DNA of 64,000 bases, from positions 1 to 64,000 of the forward strand of contig NZ_CAKUBT010000007.1 of assembly GCF_934643285.1 (NCBI RefSeq). The letters are read 5' to 3'. The notes below the pieces were generated by a model. It was not told the DNA's origin. It ran no database searches and worked only from the letters and a program-made list of their open reading frames with translations. This DNA is from an uncultured Ellagibacter sp. (GTDB lineage: Bacteria; Actinomycetota; Coriobacteriia; Coriobacteriales; Eggerthellaceae). Position 1 is the first letter of the stretch. The number at the start of each line of letters is the position of its first letter. Below are positions 44,714-52,584 of the stretch, piece by piece. A program made the translations under genes and the position numbers.

Positions 44714-47149
44714 TTAGCGCTTCTTGCGAACGTAGAGAGACACGGCCGTGAACTTCACGTTTTCGTCTCCTGCCACCTTCGGCACGGTATGCCCCGCCTT
44801 GTAACCGCGATCTGCCTCAACCTCGAAGGACTCTTCGACAGAGGGCGTCTCGAAACCCGCAGCTTCAAGCCATGCGACGTTTTCCTGCTCGGTTCGCGCC
44901 GCCTGCACGCTGTTGCCGATGGAGCGAGCCTCATCCACGACCGAGTCGGTGCGCGGCCGGTCCGCGAAGATTGTTTCCAAAATCAGCAGTCCGCCCGGTT
45001 TCAGGACGCGGCCAAATTCCCGTATTGCCTGCTCCTGATCGTAGAAAAGCGTAATCACGTTATTCACGTAGATTGCATCGTAGACAGATGACCCAAGGCC
45101 TGCGCCGATCAGGTCTTCGGGGAAGGCGACGCGGAACTCCATGTTGTTGTGTGAAAGCCCGCTCTCGTGCCACGCGCGGCTCATGCCGTCTTTCGCCTCT
45201 TCGACATACGACGGGCTCCAATCGATGCCCATCACCTCGCCGCTATCGCCGACCAGGGAGCTGAGCTTGTATACGCCGCGCCCGCGCCTGCAGCATATGT
45301 CGAGCACCTTCTTGCCTTTGAGCTCCTCGCGCGGCAAGAGCATCTTGCACACGCTTGCGAAACCGTACTCGAACTGCTTCCCGCCATAGTGCCTTGCAAG
45401 CGCACCCGCAGGAATCTCCGCCGGCGTGCCCTGCGAGCCCCGTGCGCTCGCGGAGGCCGCAGAGGAAGGGGCGGAAGTCGCCGCGCCGCTATCGACCGCG
45501 CCGCCCGCAGGTGTTGAGACAGGCACCGCCGCGCCTCGCGAGCCCGCCGTCGCACCTGGCTCGCCCTTCGGCTTCGAGCCGACGCGCATCCCGACCGCGC
45601 CGGGCTCGCCCACCTCGCGCTCTTCTGCCAGCGAGGCGTCGATCTCGGCAAGCTTGCTCACCCGCTCGGTAAGTCCCATGCGGGCCGCGTCGACCTGAAG
45701 CTCCTGGTTGTGCTCGTAGTACTTCTCGTTCCCGTAATGGGAGATGAAGCGCGTAGTCGGCTTGCGCGTGGTGAGCTCGGCAAGAAACACGAGCATCTCG
45801 CGGCTGCTGAGCGTCTCGTCGATGAAGTCGAACGCGTTGCCCATGCGCTCGTCCGCCATAGCTACCAAAGGCGAAATCTTCGAGACCTCAGCTTTGTACG
45901 CACGCTCGATGGCATGGAACGCAACATCGCCCTCGGTCGCCTTCTCGAGCATACACCGCGCCGCAAAGCCCTTCAGCAAGTCGATGACCAGGCGCTCCTC
46001 ACGAACGAACTTCCGCGAGGCGGTGCCAGACTCGATCTTTCTCGCCAGTTTGCGCTCTCGCTCGGCAATGCGGGGAGCGAGCTCCTCGTCAACGCTCGCA
46101 CCTGCAAGGAACCCGGGCTTCGTCTCGCGCAGCAAGTCGCGAAGCGCCACAACGACGCCCTCCTGATCGAGAGCCTTCGAGCAATCCGCCGACAGCGTGT
46201 CGATCATCAGGCCCAGAAGCGCAATGCGCTCGTCGAAGGGCGCCGCTTTCGCGCGATCTTTGATGGACGGCGTCGCAGTACCGGAAAGAATCGACCCCAC
46301 CTGATAATCGGAGCGATACTTCTCGAACAGCGAGTAGTACACGGTGAACTGGTCGGCAATTTCGTCGTCGCGCAGGAACTGCACGAACAAGTCGCGGTTC
46401 ACCGGCTTGCCCATCTGCTCGTACAGCGAGATGACCTTGGCCAAATCCTCCCAGCCGCGAGCCGTCACGAACGACTTGCCGCCGCCCGGCCGCGACTCGA
46501 CCTTGTAGAAGCAGTCCTTCTTCGCCTCGAGAAACGTGGTCACGGCGGGGTGGAGGCCCGCTTCGGAAGCGTAGGTCTTCCACGCGCCGTAGTCGGGCTC
46601 GACGTCGATTTCGCGCAAACGGTCAAGCGTCACGATGTCGAACTCGTGCACCGAGCGATTATACTCGGGCGGGTTGCCCGCGCACACGATGACCCATCCT
46701 TCAGGCACCCTATGTTTACCGAACGTCTTGAACTGCAGGAACTGGAGCATCGAGGGGTACAGCGTCTCCGAAACGCAGTTGATCTCGTCGAGGAACAGGA
46801 TGCCCTCGCGCAACCCCGTGCGTTCCATGTAATCGTAAATCGCCGCGATGATCTCCGACATCGTGTACTCGGATGTATCGAATTCCTTCCCCTCGAATTC
46901 CCGATGCTCGATATGCGGAAGGCCGAGCGCGCTCTGGCGCGTATGATGCGTCATGGAGTACGACACGATGCCGATGCCCAGCTCGCGGGCGACCTGCTCC
47001 ATGATTGCGGTCTTGCCGATTCCCGGCGCACCCACCAAGAAAATCGGTCGCTGGTGCACGGAGGCAATCGAGAGCAGCCCCGCGTCATCCCTCTTCAAGT
47101 ATGCCTCAACAGTGTCTTTCACCTGCTGTTTCGCCGAGACGATATTCAT
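44714..47149 (-). CDS. MoxR-type AAA+ ATPase fused to a class I methyltransferase
   Basis: 811 residues. The N-terminal half is a MoxR-type ATPase: Walker A GAPGIGKT (Lys46), Walker B ILFLDEIN (Asp121, Glu122), CAGNPPEYNRSV sensor region and DRLREIDVEPDY. A helical part runs to about 510, a Gly/Ala/Ser/Pro linker spans about 510-580, and then a SAM-dependent methyltransferase of the Methyltransf_11/arsenite-methyltransferase type: KVLDICCRRGRG (motif I), VMGIDWSPSYVEEA, IYVNNVITLF, EFGRVLKPGGLLILETIF. MoxR ATPases remodel targets together with VWA proteins, and the next gene upstream encodes one. The methyltransferase fusion is unusual. It is the third gene of a three-gene operon. Confidence 0.9.
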   Translation of the reverse strand: MNIVSAKQQVKDTVEAYLKRDDAGLLSIASVHQRPIFLVGAPGIGKTAIMEQVARELGIGIVSYSMTHHTRQSALGLPHIEHREFEGKEFDTSEYTMSEIIAAIYDYMERTGLREGILFLDEINCVSETLYPSMLQFLQFKTFGKHRVPEGWVIVCAGNPPEYNRSVHEFDIVTLDRLREIDVEPDYGAWKTYASEAGLHPAVTTFLEAKKDCFYKVESRPGGGKSFVTARGWEDLAKVISLYEQMGKPVNRDLFVQFLRDDEIADQFTVYYSLFEKYRSDYQVGSILSGTATPSIKDRAKAAPFDERIALLGLMIDTLSADCSKALDQEGVVVALRDLLRETKPGFLAGASVDEELAPRIAERERKLARKIESGTASRKFVREERLVIDLLKGFAARCMLEKATEGDVAFHAIERAYKAEVSKISPLVAMADERMGNAFDFIDETLSSREMLVFLAELTTRKPTTRFISHYGNEKYYEHNQELQVDAARMGLTERVSKLAEIDASLAEEREVGEPGAVGMRVGSKPKGEPGATAGSRGAAVPVSTPAGGAVDSGAATSAPSSAASASARGSQGTPAEIPAGALARHYGGKQFEYGFASVCKMLLPREELKGKKVLDICCRRGRGVYKLSSLVGDSGEVMGIDWSPSYVEEAKDGMSRAWHESGLSHNNMEFRVAFPEDLIGAGLGSSVYDAIYVNNVITLFYDQEQAIREFGRVLKPGGLLILETIFADRPRTDSVVDEARSIGNSVQAARTEQENVAWLEAAGFETPSVEESFEVEADRGYKAGHTVPKVAGDENVKFTAVSLYVRKKR

Positions 47150-47176
47150 AGTGTCCGTCCTTTCACGCGCCCGCGG

Positions 47177-48823
47177 TTAGCGGATGCCTTGGCTTTTGAA
47201 CCGATTGATGCCCGCCTCGTCGATGACGACCTTCATCGCCCAGGGCGGCACTGGCGGAAGGTCGCGCCCCTCTTCGTCCATGAATACGAACGCTGTGTCG
47301 TAATCGGGCGGCTTTTCGGGAAAGCTCCCCAGACCGTCCGTGAAATAGATAAGCCCCTTCATCTCGGCCAACTCGCCGCGATCGCGCAGCGTCTCGACAT
47401 AGTCGAACACTGGACGGAAGTCAGTCCCGCCGAACCCCCTGATGACGAAGTCCTCCATGAGCTTGTCGATCTCGCCGATATCGGTGATCCGCATATCGGA
47501 CTGCACGCGCGCGTCGCATTGCACGATATGCACGTTGACCTCGGTCGTATAGGTTTCCGACTCCTTCAGGATGTCGAACGTGTGCTGGATGAATCGGCGG
47601 ACCAGATCGCCCCGCACCGACCCCGACGTGTCGATCGCGATGACGAACTCGCGCACCCGATCGGTCTCCTTGTACTCGAGCGGCTCGACAAGGGGCATGT
47701 TCCCGTAGAGCTCCATGCCGTAGGTGTAGTAGATGTAGTCGAATTCGTCCTGGTTGAGCAGCATTTCCTCGTTCATCGTCATGAACTTGCGCAGAAACTC
47801 CGTGTAGTCGTACACCTTGCGGTTCGCCACCGACAGATGCTGCATCAGGCTGTCCGATTCGCGGCCCCATTCCTTCGAGAAGGTCTCGAGGTTCATCTCG
47901 ATTTCCTTCGAGATTTCCTCCCATTCCCGCTCAGCCTCGTCGTCCTCGGAATGATCGCGTTCCTCATCCTCGCTGGTCAGCGGAACGGGCTCGGCGTTTT
48001 CACCTTCTCCATCCTCAGCATCATCGGTATCGTCCGCCGCATCTTCCGCCTGTTCGGTTTGCGAATCGTCCCTTTTATCGTCCGCGTCGGTTGGCTCGTC
48101 GGCACCGCCAGCAGATTCAAGCTCCATGTCGTCGGACTCGGGTGCTTCGCCGGAATCGCGCTCGCTCACCTCTTCCGGCTTCTGAGCCTCACGGCGTTCA
48201 GCAGGCGAATCCTCGTCAGCATTCGACGGCCATGCCGAATGATCGTCCCTCTCGAACAGGGCAACCCAATCGTTGAGCGTCGAGCGGCCCATCCCCAGGT
48301 ACTGCTGCCCGGAAGGCGCGAGAACCATACCCTTCACCAGCGCATATACCTTATTGGGAAGAAGGCTTCCCGTGAGCATCTTTATCCTGTCGAGCGCTTC
48401 TGTTCGCTCGGCATCTTGCGGGGAGGGAAATCTCCCCGCGCACATGTCAAGCGCCACGCTTTCGGCGATGATATCGCACGTCAGGTTCCAAGCCTGGCGA
48501 TTTCGGTGGTCCTTGTCGAACGGATGGCGGAAGATGCAGTGCATCACCATATGCAGGTAGTCGCGAATGAGCTCGTCGAAGCCCTCCTCGAACCGCGCGA
48601 TCACACGCGGCGGATCGAACGCCACACGGCGCGCATCAGTGGTCAGCGGATACCGCGCCCCCGCACGAATCGGCAGGTTTTCCATGCGCCAAAGGGCCAT
48701 GTCCAGGAAACGGAACTTCAGCATGAGCTGAACGCGACATTCGTCGAGGATGTCCCGAGCGAGCTCGTCTTCGCGCGCGCGTCGCGCAAGCTTCGTGTCA
48801 GCTATCGTCTCATGCTCCGACAT
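47177..48823 (-). CDS. DUF2201/VWA protein, partner of the MoxR ATPase
   Basis: 548 residues. The N-terminal putative metallopeptidase-like domain (DUF2201_N) has HMVMH (His91, His95) followed by His100. A long highly acidic linker (about 200-305, Asp/Glu-rich) separates it from a C-terminal VWA-like domain with the MIDAS motif DTSGS (398-402), then DARVQ and GFGGTDFRPVFDYV. Such proteins pair with MoxR ATPases, the VWA domain binding metal and protein partners. It lies 27 bases before the ATPase gene and 9 bases after the LRR gene. Confidence 0.88.
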   Translation of the reverse strand: MSEHETIADTKLARRAREDELARDILDECRVQLMLKFRFLDMALWRMENLPIRAGARYPLTTDARRVAFDPPRVIARFEEGFDELIRDYLHMVMHCIFRHPFDKDHRNRQAWNLTCDIIAESVALDMCAGRFPSPQDAERTEALDRIKMLTGSLLPNKVYALVKGMVLAPSGQQYLGMGRSTLNDWVALFERDDHSAWPSNADEDSPAERREAQKPEEVSERDSGEAPESDDMELESAGGADEPTDADDKRDDSQTEQAEDAADDTDDAEDGEGENAEPVPLTSEDEERDHSEDDEAEREWEEISKEIEMNLETFSKEWGRESDSLMQHLSVANRKVYDYTEFLRKFMTMNEEMLLNQDEFDYIYYTYGMELYGNMPLVEPLEYKETDRVREFVIAIDTSGSVRGDLVRRFIQHTFDILKESETYTTEVNVHIVQCDARVQSDMRITDIGEIDKLMEDFVIRGFGGTDFRPVFDYVETLRDRGELAEMKGLIYFTDGLGSFPEKPPDYDTAFVFMDEEGRDLPPVPPWAMKVVIDEAGINRFKSQGIR

Positions 48824-48832
48824 GTCGCCCCC

Positions 48833-51139
48833 CTACAAATCGAAGTCCATCAACTGGCTGCCGAAGAATCGGCGCTTCACTTCAAGAAGGTATCCTGTCA
48901 TCGCGGCATCCTGCACATCACCCGCGCGCTCTACCACGATATCGATATTATCTTTTGTGAGATAGCCCAAATCAAGCATGTCATCTACGACCTGCCGATC
49001 GTCATGACGCGCCGCCTGCACGATGATGTCGACGAGGTTGCTCCTCATCACGCGATCGCACATGCTCCTGTTCGAAGGCGTCATGAGAACAGGGTCTTTC
49101 AGCCGCGCGATGATCATCTTGCTCTGGTCGTATAGACCTATGCCGCCGTCTACCATCGCGTCATAGCTCGAGCCGCTCACTATCGAGCCGTCGTAATGGT
49201 CGAGAATCGCCTCGACGCTCACATGATCGGGGACGCTGAATGCAAGCTCAATCTGCTTGACGCTTCGGTCAATCTCGGGAAAGCGCACGTCGAAGCTGGT
49301 ATGACCCTCAATCGGCTCTTCAAGGTCAATGTGGATCAGCTCGATAAAGCACTGGAAGGCAAGGCCGCGCATTCCCACCAGCTTGATACGGTCGGAAAGG
49401 TAGAGCTCGCGAATGTTCCTGTCGCCGTTGAAAGCGTAGGGCGCGATGGCGACAACCTCCTCGGGGATTCTCACGCATTCCCGAGAATCGGTGTTCACTA
49501 CGACGCGGGCGTGGCCATTGCTCCATTTCTCGAGCAGCATGCCGCCCTTCTCCTCGTAGCGCGCATTGCCCTGCGCCACCGTTATCTCGCGAAGCGTCGG
49601 CTGGCGTTTCCCGTTGTGCGCGTTGTAAGTGACGAGCGCGTTCTCCTCGATTTTCTCGAGCGACGCGGGAATGTGAATCGATTCGAGCGCCGTGTCCATG
49701 AGCGCCTCAGCGCCCATCTCGGCAACGCCCTCCGGGATAACGACGCGCCGCAGCGCTCGGCAGCCCTTGCATGCGGCGGCACCGATAACGCGAACACCTT
49801 CGGGCAGCACCACCTCTTCGAGCGCCGCATGGTTGAGCAGCGCCCCCGAGGCTACCTCCGTCGTCCCCCTCGCAGCCTCAAATCGCTTCGCCTCGCCATC
49901 GAACAGGCACAACAGCTTCATGCCGTCGCCTTGAAGCTCATAAAGAGCGCCAGATTTATCGAGCACGAGCCGCTCGGAACCAGGCTCCATTGTAAACGTC
50001 GCACCCTCGCCCGCGTAAACCAGCTTCGTCCGCACAGCGATGGGGTAGCCGATTTCAACAATGCTGTTCGGAATCCTTAAGGTTGATATACCCGAATTGC
50101 TGAACGCATCCGCTCCGATGACCTGCAGCTTCTCGTTGAGCGAGACACCCTCAAGGGAGGCGCAGGCAAAGAATGCGCGCTCCCCGATTTCCCTCAAAGC
50201 AGAAGGCGCCTCGAAAGTTCGCACCCCAGTGCGAGCGAAAGCGTAGGGGCCTATTACTTCAACGCTGTTCGGCAAGTCGACCTTCGCAAGCTCGTCAAAG
50301 GAGCTGAACGCCTTCCGAGCAATCGTCGTACACGAGGGCGCAACGGCGTACGAAAACAGGGGGCACGCAAGCGCCACGAGCGTTTCGCCGTCTTTCGAAT
50401 AGATTGCAACCCCGTCGGTTTGCAGCCAAGGATTTTCAGGGTCGATCGATATTCCAATCAGCCGACTCTTCTGGAACGTTCCCGGTTCAACGCGGGAAAG
50501 CGCCGCGCCGAACTCAACATACTCAAGGTGAGGGATATCGAAGAGGCTCGGACCGACCTCTTCCAAAAGCCCCGGCATGCGCAATCTCGAAAGAGAAGGG
50601 CATCCACGAAACCAGTCGGACTCGAAAGTCGCAAGGTTACACGGCAGCACAACGCATTCCAAACGCTTGCAGAAGCGGAAAGCGCAGCCCCCGACAAACT
50701 TCACTTCATCTGGTACGACGATCGACGTCACGTCTTCCAGACCTGAGCAGGCATCGGGTGCCAGCGAGCGAACCGGCAAACCCTCGATCGCATCGGGAAC
50801 AACCAGCTCTCCCGCCGCACGAATACAACGATCGATGCGAACCGACGATTCCGACAGCACGACGTATTCCCAATCGGTTCCAGCTTCATCAATGAAATGA
50901 CAAAGCTCAGAAGTGCATGCATCCTGAATCGCCTGCGCTCGCAGAGCAGCCTCGCGGCGCTCACGAATTCGCGCCTCCGTCGAGATGACCTGCTCCCTTG
51001 TCGCCTTTCCGTCGTTGAGCGGCATAGGGGTAAAGCCTCCAAAGCTCACATCGAGCTTGCTAACATCGAGCGACTTGTTACGATTCACCTGAGCCTTAGC
51101 GTAGGCGATATGAGGAATCCCTAATAGACCGTCTGCCAT
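48833..51139 (-). CDS. Leucine-rich-repeat (BspA/LRR_5) protein without signal peptide
   Basis: 768 residues with no export signal. After about 100 residues come repeats of the LRR_5 type in two blocks (about 110-370 and 430-640): units such as VIGPYAFARTGVRTFEAPSAL, EIGERAFFACASLEGVSL, VIGADAFSNSGISTLRIP. The last 120 residues are not repeats and include an ankyrin-like helical stretch (RSNLVDIIVQAARHDDRQVVDDMLDLGYLTKDNIDIVVERA). LRR_5 proteins are usually secreted; a cytoplasmic one encoded with VWA and MoxR genes points to intracellular protein recognition. First gene of the operon. Confidence 0.86.
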   Translation of the reverse strand: MADGLLGIPHIAYAKAQVNRNKSLDVSKLDVSFGGFTPMPLNDGKATREQVISTEARIRERREAALRAQAIQDACTSELCHFIDEAGTDWEYVVLSESSVRIDRCIRAAGELVVPDAIEGLPVRSLAPDACSGLEDVTSIVVPDEVKFVGGCAFRFCKRLECVVLPCNLATFESDWFRGCPSLSRLRMPGLLEEVGPSLFDIPHLEYVEFGAALSRVEPGTFQKSRLIGISIDPENPWLQTDGVAIYSKDGETLVALACPLFSYAVAPSCTTIARKAFSSFDELAKVDLPNSVEVIGPYAFARTGVRTFEAPSALREIGERAFFACASLEGVSLNEKLQVIGADAFSNSGISTLRIPNSIVEIGYPIAVRTKLVYAGEGATFTMEPGSERLVLDKSGALYELQGDGMKLLCLFDGEAKRFEAARGTTEVASGALLNHAALEEVVLPEGVRVIGAAACKGCRALRRVVIPEGVAEMGAEALMDTALESIHIPASLEKIEENALVTYNAHNGKRQPTLREITVAQGNARYEEKGGMLLEKWSNGHARVVVNTDSRECVRIPEEVVAIAPYAFNGDRNIRELYLSDRIKLVGMRGLAFQCFIELIHIDLEEPIEGHTSFDVRFPEIDRSVKQIELAFSVPDHVSVEAILDHYDGSIVSGSSYDAMVDGGIGLYDQSKMIIARLKDPVLMTPSNRSMCDRVMRSNLVDIIVQAARHDDRQVVDDMLDLGYLTKDNIDIVVERAGDVQDAAMTGYLLEVKRRFFGSQLMDFDL

Positions 51140-51241
51140 TCTCGCACCTCAAAGCAACTATCAACTAACGAACGCAATACGTCGCAAGGGGCAATCCAAG
51201 AATAACCCCCGTCCAATCCCATTGCATTCCCCAGAATAGAC

Positions 51242-51275
51242 AAAACGGCCCGACGCGAGGGTGTCGGGCCGTTTT
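51242..51275 (-). terminator. Bidirectional terminator
   Basis: A perfect 13-bp stem (51242-51254 with 51263-51275, AAAACGGCCCGAC/GTCGGGCCGTTTT) gives T-tracts on both strands. It ends the gene at 51288 on the minus strand. Confidence 0.85.
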
Positions 51276-51287
51276 CGTAAAATGCGA

Positions 51288-51623
51288 TTACTTTCGGGGA
51301 ACGCCAGCAGGGTCGACCGGGCGACGAGAGGAAATCTCATCGCCAAACGTGATGCAATAGCGCATACCCTTGAGGGTTACGTACAAGCAGGCAATCTCAT
51401 GCTTCCCGCCCTTGTTGAATACCTCGTAGGTCAGCATCTCGCGATCAATCATCGGTTGATAGATTTCGCTATCGACAACCTTCTCAAGCAACATGTTCGT
51501 CGCCTCGCGGCCAAGCTCGTCCTGCTTCAGAGCGATGTTGTACAGAATATCTTCTTGAGCTTCCGTAAGACGCCCGAGCTCTTCAACTTCAGCGCGAATT
51601 TCCTCTTCATTCGTCATAGCCAT
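51288..51623 (-). CDS. Small protein downstream of the molybdoenzyme operon, function unknown
   Basis: A 111-residue acidic protein. N-terminal helices EEEIRAEVEELGRLTEAQEDILYNIALKQ and LGREATNMLLEKVVDSEIYQPMIDREML, then strands HEIACLYVTLKGMRYCITFGDEI. The layout resembles a compact winged-helix or adaptor fold; inference only. GGAGG lies 12 bases before ATG at 51623; ATG at 51617 is an alternative. It follows the molybdoenzyme genes on the same strand behind a strong terminator. Confidence 0.75.
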   Translation of the reverse strand: MAMTNEEEIRAEVEELGRLTEAQEDILYNIALKQDELGREATNMLLEKVVDSEIYQPMIDREMLTYEVFNKGGKHEIACLYVTLKGMRYCITFGDEISSRRPVDPAGVPRK

Positions 51624-51770
51624 ATCGAAAGCAATCCTCCTTGAGTAGGTAGCGCGAAAACGCATAACTCTGCTGATGGAAGTATCTTAGCATTGGAAAA
51701 TCGCCATTTGAGCAGGTCGAAGCTAGTGGAACAGTATGGCTGAAATCGTTTCATCCGCATTTTCGGGACA

Positions 51771-51803
51771 AAAAAAGAACCCCTTCTTACGAAGAGGTTC
51801 TTA
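51771..51803 (-). terminator. Strong terminator of the molybdoenzyme operon
   Basis: On the minus strand a 12-bp stem (51803-51792 with 51787-51776, one G-U) with a GTAA loop is followed by eight or more Ts. Confidence 0.9.
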
Positions 51804-51848
51804 AGCGAGCTTAAATCAGGCCCCTAGAAAAACATCCCCTGGAGGGAA

Positions 51849-52124
51849 CTAGATGCCGTTGTAGCCCTTCGAAGGATCGGAGTCGCCAACGCCATTAGCG
51901 GTGTCGCCAGCTTCATTGCCGGTACGCTTCGTAGAGGTGTATCCACCCCAAGCGCGAGCAATGAACTTGTCCTTCACGAAGAAGATCTGAGCCTTCATGA
52001 GGTCAGCCTGAGCAATGCCGTGCTCAGCGAGGACTTCGTCCTTGCTCTTGCCAGCCTCGAGGCCTGCGTTCAGCTCAGCAGCTGCAGCAGCAGCGTCGAG
52101 CTCAAAAAATTCATCGCGGGTCAT
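51849..52124 (-). CDS. Small helical protein of the molybdoenzyme operon, function unknown
   Basis: A 91-residue protein: DEFFELDAAAAAAELNAGLEAGKSKDEVLAEHGIAQADLMKAQIFFVKDKFIARAWGGYTSTKR and a flexible Gly/Asp/Asn-rich tail. The central part reads like a helix-turn-helix (SKDEVLAEHGIAQADLMKA). AAGGAGGGATAAC precedes ATG, implying strong translation. It is the third gene of the operon, 83 bases after the ferredoxin-like gene. No cofactor-binding motif is visible. Confidence 0.78.
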   Translation of the reverse strand: MTRDEFFELDAAAAAAELNAGLEAGKSKDEVLAEHGIAQADLMKAQIFFVKDKFIARAWGGYTSTKRTGNEAGDTANGVGDSDPSKGYNGI

Positions 52125-52207
52125 GTTATCCCTCCTTATTGGTCTATCACACGATGCCGTGGTCGCCAGTCGCCTAGCGACCACAGACATCTTAACACAC
52201 TAAAGAG

Positions 52208-52567
52208 TTACAGCTGGAAGAGAACCATCGGACGATCGAACTCTGCCATCTTGGCGATCATGTCCTCGAGGGTACCGTAGTACATCGAAGCGGACTCGTC
52301 GACCTGCACCGCGAGCGGACGCTGGCCGGCCTTGTCGCCATTGGTTCCCCAATGCTCGGAGAAGATGGACGTCGGGCAAGGAATGTAGAACCACTCCCAA
52401 GCGTCGCCGTCATTACCTTCGCCCTTCTTGAAGGGACCAACCTGAACTTCCTTGATACCGAACTGTTCGAGAGGAAGGCCAAGCTCTTCTTTGCAGCCGA
52501 TCTCGGCGGCATGGTTACCGGAGTAGTACGTGTAGTCTACGAGCAGTGCGTACTTCTGATCTGCCAT
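52208..52567 (-). CDS. Ferredoxin-like small subunit that has lost its iron-sulfur cysteines
   Basis: 119 residues. The frame of a DMSO-reductase-type electron-transfer subunit is visible: KYALLVDYTYYSGNHAAEIGCKEELGLPLEQFGIKEVQVGPF at the start and YYGTLEDMIAKM...PMVLF at the end. In the family the first part reads Y-C-x2-C-x2-C-x3-C; here positions 15, 18 and 21 are Tyr, Asn and Ala and only Cys25 remains. The middle clusters are deleted or replaced (IFSEHWGTNGDKAGQRPLAVQVDE). Only two cysteines remain in total, so no [4Fe-4S] cluster can form in the usual way. It lies 17 bases after the large subunit. Probably structural. Confidence 0.82.
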   Translation of the reverse strand: MADQKYALLVDYTYYSGNHAAEIGCKEELGLPLEQFGIKEVQVGPFKKGEGNDGDAWEWFYIPCPTSIFSEHWGTNGDKAGQRPLAVQVDESASMYYGTLEDMIAKMAEFDRPMVLFQL

Positions 52568-52584
52568 TTATGCCACTTCCTTTC

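Noticed and set aside
45710..49135. Very long plus-strand open frame (1141 codons)
   Set aside because: It is antisense to the MoxR and VWA genes, which have clear motifs. Long antisense frames are common in GC-rich codon usage.
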